From assembly GCA_030694365.1 (NCBI GenBank), contig JAUXYM010000070.1, positions 42,217-106,216 on the forward strand: DNA of 64,000 nt, given 5' to 3'. The notes below the pieces were generated by a model, which made no database searches, had not been told where the DNA came from, and worked only from the letters and a program-made list of their open reading frames with translations. The translations under genes and the position numbers were made by a program. The DNA comes from Nevskia sp. (lineage in GTDB: Bacteria; Pseudomonadota; Gammaproteobacteria; Nevskiales; Nevskiaceae). Below, one piece after another: positions 17,711-25,781 of the stretch (position 1 is its first letter; each line of letters begins with the position of its first letter).

Positions 17711-18792
17711 TGGACCAACGGCCCTCGCATTTCCTCCTCGATCCGGTCCAGCGGCAGCTTCAATAGCTTGGCCGCGCGCACGGGTGAGATCAGGTCTTCG
17801 GCGAGTGCTCGATAGACAAGGCGCTCGAAACGAAGCGGCTTCTCGAACGCACCCAGACCTTGCCCGTCCTGAATCGGTTCCGGTTCACTGGTCCGCCATG
17901 CGCGCGCGTAGGTCCGGAATGCGTAGTCAACGGTGGATTCCGGCAGCAATCCAACATCCCGGAGCCGAATCAGCATTGCGGCCGCAGACATGCCATAGAA
18001 GCGCTTGAGCCGGATCAACTCGTGATAGGTGATCCCCTGCCGCCGGTCCCCGACTTCTTGCCGAAGGTGATCCGCCGGGGCCAGGAACGCGGCAGCGAAA
18101 CGGTTCATGGCTTTTTCGAGCTTCAGACTCTCCGGATCGGCAGTGCCCCTGATGATCCGATGTGCAAGCTCATACCCGAGGTTGAAACGGCGGCGCTCGA
18201 TGTTGGTCCGGCTTGAGATCACCACGACCTCGGTGTCCGACTTGCCGCCGGTCCGCTTCACATCGCAGGCCAGTCCATCGAACCGCTCGGGAAGATCCGC
18301 TTCGATGACCTTGACGCCTTTCCCTTCGAGAAGATCGGTCATGCTCGGAATAGGATCGATGCCGAGCTGCCACTCACGTCGAAGCTCACGAGCCTTCTGG
18401 TCGATTTCCTCGACGGACCGCACTGCGTCGCACCGAACGACGGAAAAAGCGTCATCCGGCTCGCGCAAGCCGAGGATTTCTTCGATCGCCAAATAGTCTT
18501 CCAGCTTCTCGATGACCAGCGCTTCGGCCTGCGCGCGGTCCTGCGCCGAAGTGCCCGAGTGCTTGCGGAACTCGACGCCAGACAATTCCGCGACCTGACT
18601 GCTCATCAGGAAATCCAGCGAGACCCCAAGCGCCTTGCCGAGCCCTACCAGCACGGCAGACGACGGCATCATCTTGCCGCCCTCGTACTTGCTGATCGCT
18701 TGCGCGGAGACGACGGGCGATACGCGTTCGGACAGGGCTTGCAGCGAGAGACCTGCCTTCTTTCTCGCCAGCTTCAGTCGCTCAGCGAACAT
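17707..18792 (-). CDS. XRE regulator fused to ImmA/IrrE-like domain with altered HExxH
   Basis: A 361-residue protein. An N-terminal helix-turn-helix (about 4-62: LARKKAGLSLQALSERV, ISKYEGGK) is followed by an ImmA/IrrE-type peptidase-like domain (about 150-260). The zinc motif, normally His-Glu-x-x-His, reads RRFNLGYELAHRIIRG here: the first His is Tyr, so proteolysis is probably lost or changed. The downstream part AAAFLAPADHLRQEV is typical of the family. The ATG at 18792 has a strong AAGGGGGAG ribosome site; a longer frame reaches 18828. It is the first gene of a two-gene operon with the PIN protein and is the likely antitoxin/repressor. Confidence 0.82.
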   Translation of the reverse strand: MFAERLKLARKKAGLSLQALSERVSPVVSAQAISKYEGGKMMPSSAVLVGLGKALGVSLDFLMSSQVAELSGVEFRKHSGTSAQDRAQAEALVIEKLEDYLAIEEILGLREPDDAFSVVRCDAVRSVEEIDQKARELRREWQLGIDPIPSMTDLLEGKGVKVIEADLPERFDGLACDVKRTGGKSDTEVVVISSRTNIERRRFNLGYELAHRIIRGTADPESLKLEKAMNRFAAAFLAPADHLRQEVGDRRQGITYHELIRLKRFYGMSAAAMLIRLRDVGLLPESTVDYAFRTYARAWRTSEPEPIQDGQGLGAFEKPLRFERLVYRALAEDLISPVRAAKLLKLPLDRIEEEMRGPLVQ

Positions 18793-18896
18793 AGTTCTCC
18801 CCCTTGTCTTTTTGGTTGATAAACACATAAAACAGTGATAAATATAAACCTGAAGTTGCTAATTTGTCAACGTATCCGAACTCGAAAGGTCACGAA

Positions 18897-19109
18897 ATGA
18901 GCCATAAAAATCAGCATGTTGTCCCGCATGAAAAAGGCTGGGCGGTCAAAGGTGCTGGCAACGAACGCGCCACTTCCGTTCACTCGACGCAGCGCGAAGC
19001 CGTTGCGGCAGCCCGAGACATCGCCCGCAATCAAGGCACCGAGATGTTGATCCACGGAGAGAACGGTCGGCCAAAGCATCGGTCGTCAGGTAAGTTGGGG
19101 TCATGTTAG
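18897..19109 (+). CDS. DUF2188-type small protein
   Basis: A 70-residue protein matching the DUF2188 pattern: HVVPHEKGWAVKGAGNERAT, then a helix rich in Ala (STQREAVAAARDIARNQGTE), then LIHGENGRPK. The function of the family is unknown; its members are often on mobile regions. The usual C-terminal Gly/Asp-Pro-Pro tail is absent and the last residues (HRSSGKLGSC) look altered, so the 3' end may have been replaced. The ATG at 18897 follows AAAGG by seven bases. Confidence 0.7.
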   Translation: MSHKNQHVVPHEKGWAVKGAGNERATSVHSTQREAVAAARDIARNQGTEMLIHGENGRPKHRSSGKLGSC

Positions 19110-19143
19110 CCTCCTCATCGGTTGTCGATAAAAGCTTCCTGAT

Positions 19144-19222
19144 GTCGCGTTTGCTCGACACCTGAAACCGATTATAGACGCCGCATGTCGCGTGTCAACT
19201 GTTTTCGTCGCGTTTACTCGAC
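19144..19222 (+). promoter_or_regulatory. Repeated operator-like motif upstream of the small XRE gene
   Basis: GTCGCGTTTGCTCGAC (19144-19159) and GTCGCGTTTACTCGAC (19207-19222) differ at one base, and a partial copy GTCGCGTGTCAAC lies at 19187-19199. The last full copy ends 14 bases before the XRE start. Repeated near-palindromic sites at this position suggest autoregulation. Confidence 0.5.
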
Positions 19223-19236
19223 GTTCGCCAAGAAAA

Positions 19237-19467
19237 ATGATCCGATTCCGATTCAAGGAGCTTCTTGCAGACCGGGAATACCGGGAGAAGCGCGTGATCA
19301 CGATTGCTGAAGTTGCTGCCGCGACGGGCATCCACCGGGCCACGCTTTCAAAGATCGCGAATGACCCGAGCTACAACACGGGGACGGACAATCTCGATCG
19401 GCTGTGCTCGTACTTCGAGTGCCGGATCGAGCAGCTCATCGAGCACTCGCCTGTCCCGTCGTCCTGA
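19237..19467 (+). CDS. Small XRE-family transcriptional regulator
   Basis: A 76-residue Cro/CI-type DNA-binding protein: FKELLADREYREKRVITIAE, then the recognition region VAAATGIHRATLSKIANDPS, then TDNLDRLCSYFECRIEQLIE. Proteins of this size and layout are single-domain repressors. The ATG at 19237 lies just after the repeated operator-like motif. Codons for the helix-turn-helix form the right copy of the 66-bp direct repeat (19302-19367). This is the intact copy; the fragment at 14915 is derived from it or from a relative. A tRNA-Arg gene lies 207 bases downstream on the other strand. Confidence 0.82.
   Translation: MIRFRFKELLADREYREKRVITIAEVAAATGIHRATLSKIANDPSYNTGTDNLDRLCSYFECRIEQLIEHSPVPSS
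19302..19367 (+). repeat. Right copy of the 66-bp direct repeat
   Basis: Inside the XRE gene; 65 of 66 bases match 14915-14980. The two copies bracket 4.3 kb carrying toxin-antitoxin-like genes. Confidence 0.9.
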
Positions 19468-19625
19468 CGGTCGACTGTCCCGCGGGGATGTCGTCATCCC
19501 GGACCAGACGCGGATTCCGCTGTCCCTGAAGCGGCCCGATACGGGCCCGCAACTGTCCCGATGACTTGTTCCCTGATTGGCGGGGATGAAGTCGTGGCGC
19601 GCCCGTCACGGCTGACCTCAGACAG

Positions 19626-19660
19626 CAAAAAGCCCGCGCCGGACGAACCGAGGCGGGCTC
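19626..19660 (-). terminator. Rho-independent terminator of tRNA-Arg
   Basis: On the minus strand GAGCCCGC and GCGGGCT form a GC-rich stem followed by a T-run. It lies 15 bases after the tRNA 3' CCA. Confidence 0.8.
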
Positions 19661-19674
19661 TAAGTCATTGATTT

Positions 19675-19751
19675 TGGTGCGCCCGAGAGGATTCGAACCT
19701 CTGACTTCTTCCTTCGGAGGGAAGCACTCTATCCAGCTGAGCTACGGGCGC
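19675..19751 (-). tRNA. tRNA-Arg (anticodon CCG)
   Basis: A 77-nt tRNA including an encoded CCA. On the minus strand it begins GCGCCCGTAGCTCAGCTGGA and has the TTCGAATC T-loop. The anticodon arm is CTTCC-CTCCGAA-GGAAG, giving anticodon CCG (reads CGG). The acceptor stem pairs GCGCCCG with CGGGCGC. Confidence 0.95.
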
Positions 19752-19854
19752 GAGACACATAGTCTAATCGAAACCGAAGCCTCGCCAGAGCGATGCTGCA
19801 AGCTGATCGCCGAGCCTCGGGCACAATTGCTGGCTCATGTAACGCCCGTGCCCC

Positions 19855-21333
19855 ATGGCCCACCGAAAATCCCATCTCCCCGAGAAAACCTGCGTGGTCT
19901 GCGCGCGGCCGTTTGCGTGGCGGAAGAAATGGAAGAAGGTCTGGGACGAGGTGCGGCACTTCCGAGTCGCTCTCGAAGCGAAGGGCTGCTCCGTCGACTA
20001 CCTCGCGACCGGCGCGCACCCGCATGCCACGCTTGCCATTGCGCTTGCGGCATCGATCGCCGCACTGAAGCCTGGGCACCTGATCGTCGTCGAACCCGGC
20101 GAATGGCGGCTGGCGCGGGATATCGAGCGGGTCTGTGCAGCGGCATCGCTGAGTTTCGAGGTACGCAGCGATCGCCACTTCATCACCACGGTCGTGGAAT
20201 TCCGTGACTGGATGGGCGCGCGCAAGCAGCCGCGCATGGAGCATTTCTATCGCGCGGTCCGGCAGCGAACCGGCGTGCTGATGGCTGCCGACGGTGAGCC
20301 CGAAGGCGGCGAGTGGAATTACGATCACGACAACCGCGAGGCCTTCCGCAAGCAGGGGCCGGGCTTTGTCCCCAAACCACGCCGCTTCCTGCCCGATGCG
20401 ATCACCGCCGAGGTGCTGGCGATGGTTGCCGAGCGCTATGCCGATCACCCTGGCGAACTGAAGCATTTCGACTGGCCGGTGACCCGCGCCGATGCACTGA
20501 TCGCCTTGCAGGACTTCATCGACCATCGCCTCTGCGCCTTCGGGCCGTTCGAGGATGCGGTCTGGGACAGCGAGCCGCTGCTCTATCACTCGCGGCTGTC
20601 GGCGGCGATGAACCTGAAGCTGCTGAACCCACGCGAGGTCATTGATGCGGCCATTGCGGCCTATCACGCCAAACGGGCGCCGATCGCCAGTGTCGAGGGC
20701 TTCGTGCGCCAGATCATTGGCTGGCGCGAGTACGTACGCGGGCTCTACTGGTGGCACATGCCCGAGTATCTCGACGACAACGCGCTCGGTGCGGAAGCGC
20801 CGCTGCCGGCGCTGTACTGGACCGGCGATACCGAGATGAACTGCCTGCATCAGGTCGTACGCGACACGCTCGCGGATGGCTACGCGCACCACATCCAGCG
20901 GTTGATGATCACCGGCCTGTTCGCGCTGCTATTCGGCGTCAAACCAAAGGCGGTGCACGCCTGGTATCTGGCCGTGTATGTCGATGCCGTCGAATGGGTC
21001 GAAGTGCCGAACACCATCGGCATGAGCCAGTTCGCCGATGGTGGCCTGATGGGCTCCAAGCCCTATATCGCCAGCGGCAAGTACATCGACAGGATGAGCA
21101 ACTACTGCGCCGGCTGCCGCTACGATCCGGCCTTGAGTACGGGTCCGAAAGCCTGCCCGTTCACAACCTTGTACTGGGATTTTCTCGACCGCCATCGCCA
21201 GCGTTTTGCCGGCCATCTGCGGCTGGTCATGCAGGTGCGTAATCTCGATCGCTTGAAGCCCGAGGCGGTCGAAGCGATCCGGACTCAGGCTGCGCAGTTG
21301 CGCAAGGAACTAGCGCGCAAGAACGTCGCGTAG
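19855..21333 (+). CDS. DUF2256 / photolyase-related fusion (FeS-type, N-terminally shortened)
   Basis: A 492-residue protein. Residues 1 to about 33 (HLPEKTCVVCARPFAWRKKW) are the Cys-containing DUF2256 domain, normally a separate small protein next to photolyase genes. From about residue 34 (RHFRVALEAKGCSVDYL) the sequence is a deoxyribodipyrimidine photolyase-related protein that repairs DNA lesions with light and FAD. Its first 70 or so residues, the start of the antenna-binding domain, are missing. The C-terminal cysteines expected for a 4Fe-4S cluster are present (EMNCLHQ, NYCAGCRY, KACPFTTLYWDFL). The fusion looks like an in-frame deletion joining two neighbouring genes. The 3' end overlaps the convergent epimerase gene by 24 bases. 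Confidence 0.85.
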   Translation: MAHRKSHLPEKTCVVCARPFAWRKKWKKVWDEVRHFRVALEAKGCSVDYLATGAHPHATLAIALAASIAALKPGHLIVVEPGEWRLARDIERVCAAASLSFEVRSDRHFITTVVEFRDWMGARKQPRMEHFYRAVRQRTGVLMAADGEPEGGEWNYDHDNREAFRKQGPGFVPKPRRFLPDAITAEVLAMVAERYADHPGELKHFDWPVTRADALIALQDFIDHRLCAFGPFEDAVWDSEPLLYHSRLSAAMNLKLLNPREVIDAAIAAYHAKRAPIASVEGFVRQIIGWREYVRGLYWWHMPEYLDDNALGAEAPLPALYWTGDTEMNCLHQVVRDTLADGYAHHIQRLMITGLFALLFGVKPKAVHAWYLAVYVDAVEWVEVPNTIGMSQFADGGLMGSKPYIASGKYIDRMSNYCAGCRYDPALSTGPKACPFTTLYWDFLDRHRQRFAGHLRLVMQVRNLDRLKPEAVEAIRTQAAQLRKELARKNVA

Positions 21334-22212
21334 CGCCGCTTCCAGATTCGGAAAGCGGAACACGAAGCCGGCATCGAGCGCGGCCTGCGGCATCACCCGC
21401 TGGCCAGTAAGCAGGATCTCCGCCATCTCGCCGACGATCAGCTTGAGCATGAAGCCGGGCATCGGCAGGATCGCTGGACGATGCAGCACGCGGCCGAGGG
21501 TCTTGGCGAACTCACCGTTGGTAACCGGCGCCGGCGCGGTGCCGTTAAACGGGCCTTGCGCGCTGTCGCGCTCGATCAGGAACCGGATCAGCGCGATCAG
21601 ATCGGCGCGGTGCACCCAGCTCATCCATTGACGGCCGGAGCCCATCGGCCCGCCGCCACCGAGCTTGAATGCCGGCAGCATCTGGGCCAGCGCGCCGCCA
21701 CCAGCAGGGCCATCCGGGCCGAGCACAATGCCGGTGCGCAAGCAGCAGACGCGCACGCCAAGCGCGTCCGCCCTGAGCGCTTCGGCTTCCCAGTCGCGGC
21801 AGAGCATCGCCGAGTAATCGCTGCCGGCGGCGTCGGTCTCGCTCATCGTTTCGTCGCCGCGCGCGCCGTACCAGCCGATTGCCGAACCGGAAACCAGCAC
21901 GTTCGGCCTCACCGCCAGCGCGCTCATCCAGTCGACCAGCCGCCGCGTGGTGTCGATCCGTGAACTGCGGAAGCCGAGCTTGCTCACCCGGTTCCAGCGC
22001 TGGGCGCCGAGGTTGGCACCGGCGAGGTTGACCACGGCATCCACCGATTCGCTGCAGGCGAGATCGTCGATCGCTTCCACACCTGCGGGGAGCCGCTTGG
22101 CGGCCGCGCCGGGTTCGCGGCTCAGCACCGTCACCCGATGGCCGTCGCGCAGCAGGCCGATGGCCAGTTCGCGGCCGATGAATCCGGTGCCGCCGGTGAT
22201 CAGGACGTGCAT
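21310..22212 (-). CDS. yfcH: TIGR01777-family NAD-dependent epimerase, YfcH-like
   Basis: A 300-residue Rossmann-fold protein of the extended SDR/epimerase group. It begins with the nucleotide-binding GGTGFIGRELA and contains VVNLAGANLGAQRW, VSGSAIGWYGARGDE, LRTGIVLGPDGPAGGGAL and WMSWVHRADL, all characteristic of the TIGR01777/YfcH set. The C-terminal DUF1731 part (RPAILPMPGFMLKLIVGEMA, LLTGQRVMP) is present, so it is full length. The physiological substrate is not known; a link to cell-division inhibitor SulA in older names is not functional evidence. It converges on the photolyase-related gene with a 24-base overlap. Confidence 0.9.
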   Translation of the reverse strand: MHVLITGGTGFIGRELAIGLLRDGHRVTVLSREPGAAAKRLPAGVEAIDDLACSESVDAVVNLAGANLGAQRWNRVSKLGFRSSRIDTTRRLVDWMSALAVRPNVLVSGSAIGWYGARGDETMSETDAAGSDYSAMLCRDWEAEALRADALGVRVCCLRTGIVLGPDGPAGGGALAQMLPAFKLGGGGPMGSGRQWMSWVHRADLIALIRFLIERDSAQGPFNGTAPAPVTNGEFAKTLGRVLHRPAILPMPGFMLKLIVGEMAEILLTGQRVMPQAALDAGFVFRFPNLEAALRDVLAR

Positions 22213-22494
22213 AGCTAGGCCTCTTGGAATGAGCCGGACTGTAGCCCGGCCGGGCGATCTGGCGTGACCGGGATCACCGGACCCTTATCGAAAGCGATGG
22301 CGAATAGTTCTCGAATGAGGCGGCGTGGCCGCACCGCCACCCGCACGCCTTCCTGCCACGGACCGTTCGACTGCTTTGCCGCACCGCAGGTCGCTATTCA
22401 CTGTCCGTCCATGATGTAGACAGCCGGCATCAATGATGATGCAGCGGTCAGCACTGCGTGCCAACCCGCCGCCTCAATTTCCAGGAGTCATTTC

Positions 22495-23940
22495 ATGAAC
22501 CAGCCTCTGCTTGGCGCCCTCGCCGCCAGCCTCGTTGTGGTCACCGCCTGCGGTGGCGGTGGCGCCTCATCGACCAGTGCAGCGCCGGCCGCCACTGCGG
22601 TGGTCAGCCACGGCACGATCACCGGCTTTGGCAGCGTGATCATCGACGGCTTGCGCTACGAAACCAGCCGCGCCCAGTTCTCGGTCGACGGCACCAGCGG
22701 CCGCAGCCAGGACGACCTCAGCGTCGGCCAGCGGGTGACCGTGCGCGGCACCATCAACGACGACGGCAGCCGCAGCGCCGGTGAGGTGGCCTACGAGGCC
22801 GAACTGCACGGCATCGTCGCGTCGGTTGACCTCGCCGCCGGCAGCTTCGTGGCGCTGGGCCAGACCATCGTCGTCGATGCCTCGACGATCTTCAGCGGCG
22901 TTGCCGATCTCAGCGGCCTTGCCGCCGACAACTACATCGAAGTCAGCGGCAGCCGCACCGCCGACGGCAGCATCCTGGCCAGTTACGTCGAGAAGGAATC
23001 GGCACGCAGCGAACTCGAAGTGAAAGGCGTGGTGCTCGAACTGGACGCCACGCTGAAGCAGTTGACGATCGGCAGCCAGCTCGTCGACTACTCGACAGCC
23101 ACGGTGCCGACCGGCCTGACGCTGGCCAACGGCAGTTTCGTCGAGGTCAAGGGCACTTTGGTCGGCAGCGTGCTGATGGCGACGCGCATCGCGCAGGAAG
23201 ACGATTTCCGCAGCGGCGATCGAGGCACGCTGGCCGAAGTCGAAGGTCTGGTCGGCGCCCTCGCCGAAGATCGTGGCAGCTTCCGTATCGGCCCGACGCT
23301 GGTCACCGTCTCTGGCAGCACGGTCTATGAGGGCGGTAGCGCGGCGACCCTTGTCGAGGGCGTCAAACTGGAAGCCAAGGGCACGGTCCAGGCCGATGGC
23401 TCGCTGGCCGCGACCAGGATCGAGTTCAAACTGAGCAGCCATGGCGGCGGCGATGACAACGGCGGCACTTTCGGCGCCGAAGCGAAGATCCAGGCAACGA
23501 TCACCGCCCTCGATGCGAGCGCGAGGAACTTTTCGGTGCTCGGCGTCACCGTCAAGGTCGCCGATACCACGGTCTATCGCGATTCGCGCGACGAGGTCCG
23601 CAGCTTCGGCTACTCAGGCCTTGCCGTCGGCGACTACGTCGAACTGGGCCTGGTCGAAATCGCCGGCGAGCTGACCGCCAGCAAGGTCGAGCGCGATGAC
23701 AACGACAGCCGCCAGCTCGTGCAGGCCGCGGTCGACAGCATCGACGCGGTCGGCGAAGTGCTGGCGATCGCCGGTATCGCGGTCGACGCCAGCACGGCCA
23801 GCTACAAGTTCAACGATGCCACCGTCAGCGCCGAGCAGTTCTACGCCACTGTCGCCGTCGGCTCGAAACTGAAAGCCAAGGGCAGCTACAACGGCACGAT
23901 GCTGGTCGCGACTGAAGTCGAGCTTGACGTCGAGGACTGA
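22495..23940 (+). CDS. DUF5666-repeat lipoprotein
   Basis: A 481-residue exported protein. The N-terminus (LAASLVVVTACGGGG) has a lipoprotein signal with Cys at about residue 19. The rest is made of repeated beta-rich units of about 65-75 residues of the DUF5666 type. In each, a phrase such as GTITGFGSVIIDGLRYET or GIVASVDLAAGSFVALGQTI is followed by VGQRVTVRG-like or DNYIEVSGS-like strands. At least five units can be followed. Function is unknown; it is likely a cell-envelope protein. The ATG at 22495 follows AGGAG by eight bases. A strong terminator follows. Confidence 0.8.
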   Translation: MNQPLLGALAASLVVVTACGGGGASSTSAAPAATAVVSHGTITGFGSVIIDGLRYETSRAQFSVDGTSGRSQDDLSVGQRVTVRGTINDDGSRSAGEVAYEAELHGIVASVDLAAGSFVALGQTIVVDASTIFSGVADLSGLAADNYIEVSGSRTADGSILASYVEKESARSELEVKGVVLELDATLKQLTIGSQLVDYSTATVPTGLTLANGSFVEVKGTLVGSVLMATRIAQEDDFRSGDRGTLAEVEGLVGALAEDRGSFRIGPTLVTVSGSTVYEGGSAATLVEGVKLEAKGTVQADGSLAATRIEFKLSSHGGGDDNGGTFGAEAKIQATITALDASARNFSVLGVTVKVADTTVYRDSRDEVRSFGYSGLAVGDYVELGLVEIAGELTASKVERDDNDSRQLVQAAVDSIDAVGEVLAIAGIAVDASTASYKFNDATVSAEQFYATVAVGSKLKAKGSYNGTMLVATEVELDVED

Positions 23941-23980
23941 TCGCCGGGCGCAAAGCCCCCAAAGGAACCCTGAGCCTTTC

Positions 23981-24013
23981 GGGACCGACGTTACTGTCGG
24001 TCCCGATTTTTTT
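23981..24013 (+). terminator. Rho-independent terminator after DUF5666 gene
   Basis: A perfect 9-bp stem (GGGACCGAC / GTCGGTCCC) with a six-base loop is followed by GA and seven Ts. Confidence 0.92.
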
Positions 24014-24096
24014 GCCCGGGGATCAGCGCGTCACCGGCAGACGCGATGCGCGGCGTATCATCCCGCGCCTCTGAGCTTGCAGTTGTCCAGGAACCC

Positions 24097-25041
24097 ATGA
24101 ATACCCCCGCTGCCGCTGTTCCGGCATCGTTCAACCGCGGCGTCTTCGCCGTCGTCGGCGCTTTCCTGATCTGGGGATTGCTGCCGCTGTACCTGAAGCC
24201 GGTGCACGAGGTGCCGGCGCTGAAGATCATGTCGCACCGCCTGCTCTGGTGCTGCCTGTTCGTGATGGCCTGGCTGGCCTGGCGCGACCAGCTCGACAAT
24301 GTCCGTGCGGCGCTTGCCGATGGCCCGACGCGGCTGCGGCTGTTCTTCTCTGCGCTGCTGATCAGTGTCAACTGGATCGTCTACGTCTGGGGCGTGAACT
24401 CCGGCCACGTGCTGGAAACCAGCCTTGGCTATTTCATCAATCCGCTGGTCAACGTGCTGCTCGGCGTGGTGATCCTGCACGAGCGCCTGAACCGCCCGCA
24501 GTGGACAGCGGTGGCTATCGCCGGTCTTGGTGTCGCCTGGCTGACCCTGCAGACCGGCAAGCTGCCGTGGATCGCGCTGAGCCTGGCGATCTCGTTCGGG
24601 CTCTACGGCCTGATCCGCAAGCTGGTCAAGGTCGATGCGATTGCCGGGCTGGGTGCCGAAACCTTGCTGATCGCGCCGTTCGCAGCCCTCTATCTGGGCT
24701 GGCTCGAGTACAGCGGCCAGGGTGCGTTTGGCAACACCACGCCGCTGATCGATGTGATGCTGTTCGCTGGCGGTTTCGTCACCGCGATCCCGCTGGCGCT
24801 GTTCGCCTTCGGCGCGCGGATCATCCCGTATTCGACGGTCGGCCTGATCCAGTACATCGGCCCGACCATGCAGCTGTTGCTCGGCATTTTCCTGTACCAC
24901 GAGCCGTTCACCCCCACCCGGGCGATCGGCTTCGGGATGATCTGGATGGCGCTGGTGATCTATGGCGGCGATGGCCTGCTGCGCGCAAGGCGTCGGCCCC
25001 TCGCAACAGCGGTGCCGCCCGAAGCGGTGACCATCAAGTGA
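24097..25041 (+). CDS. rarD: EamA-family transporter, RarD-like
   Basis: A 314-residue inner-membrane protein with about ten hydrophobic segments. RarD-type signatures are visible: GAFLIWGLLPLYLKPVHEVP near the N-terminus, MSHRLLWC, NWIVYVWGVNSGHVLETSLG, YFINPLVNVLLGV, RIIPYSTVGLIQYIGPTMQ and LLGIFLYHEPF. RarD proteins are drug/metabolite transporters; chloramphenicol sensitivity was the first phenotype, and the natural substrate is unclear. The ATG at 24097 follows AGGA by five bases. An upstream in-frame ATG at 24046 is less likely. Confidence 0.9.
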   Translation: MNTPAAAVPASFNRGVFAVVGAFLIWGLLPLYLKPVHEVPALKIMSHRLLWCCLFVMAWLAWRDQLDNVRAALADGPTRLRLFFSALLISVNWIVYVWGVNSGHVLETSLGYFINPLVNVLLGVVILHERLNRPQWTAVAIAGLGVAWLTLQTGKLPWIALSLAISFGLYGLIRKLVKVDAIAGLGAETLLIAPFAALYLGWLEYSGQGAFGNTTPLIDVMLFAGGFVTAIPLALFAFGARIIPYSTVGLIQYIGPTMQLLLGIFLYHEPFTPTRAIGFGMIWMALVIYGGDGLLRARRRPLATAVPPEAVTIK

Positions 25042-25084
25042 TCCTGTGATATCAGCCCTCCCAGCACCAGCCCGACCCAATCCG

Positions 25085-25781
25085 ATGCGCCACCGCAATC
25101 GCCTTAGCCGATGGCTCGCTGTTTCCGGCCTGCTGCTGAACCTGCTGGCATTGCCCGCAGGCGCAGCAGAGCCTGCCGAAGTGATGGGCGAACGCTTGGC
25201 TGCCTGCGCCGCCTGCCACGGCGACGAAGGCCGCACGGTGGGCGAGGACTATTACCCGTCGATCGCCGGCAAGCCGGCCGGCTACCTGTACAACCAGTTG
25301 CTGAGCTTCCGGGAAGGCCGCCGCCAGCACCCGATCATGGCCGGCCTGCTGGCCCATCTGTCCGATGCCTATCTCGGCGAGATCGCGCTCTATTACGCCG
25401 CCCGCCCCCCAGCCGCCGATGCCCGGCGTCACGCCGGAACAGCTGGCCCTCGGCGAACGGCTGACCGTGCTCGGCGATGCCGAGCGCAGGATTCCGCCCT
25501 GCCAGGCCTGCCACGGCGAACAACTGACCGGCGTGGTGCCGATGATTCCCGGCTTGCGCGGCCTGCCGGCGCCTTATCTCGATGCCCAGATCGGGGCCTG
25601 GAAGAACGGCGTGCGCCACGCTCGCGAACCGGACTGCATGGGCAGGATCGCCCGCGCGCTGAAAGCCGAGGAGATCACCGCGATCAGCGCCTGGCTTAGC
25701 CGCCAGCCCTACGCCGTTGACGCCAAGCCTGCGGACAGCCTGCCGAACAAGATGCCGATGGATTGCGGGGTGCTGCCATGA
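25085..25781 (+). pseudogene. Diheme cytochrome c (c4-like), frameshifted
   Basis: The first frame gives a signal peptide (WLAVSGLLLNLLALPAGAAE) and a first heme site (LAACAACHGDEGRTV), reading to about 25404. The second half is in another frame: PEQLALGERLTVLGDAERRI, then the second heme site PCQACHGEQLTG, to the stop at 25779-25781. A run of six Cs at 25405-25410 is the likely site; removing one C restores a single frame of about 231 residues. It is either a true frameshift or a homopolymer sequencing error. The stop overlaps the start of the triheme cytochrome gene, so the two formed an operon. Confidence 0.85.
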
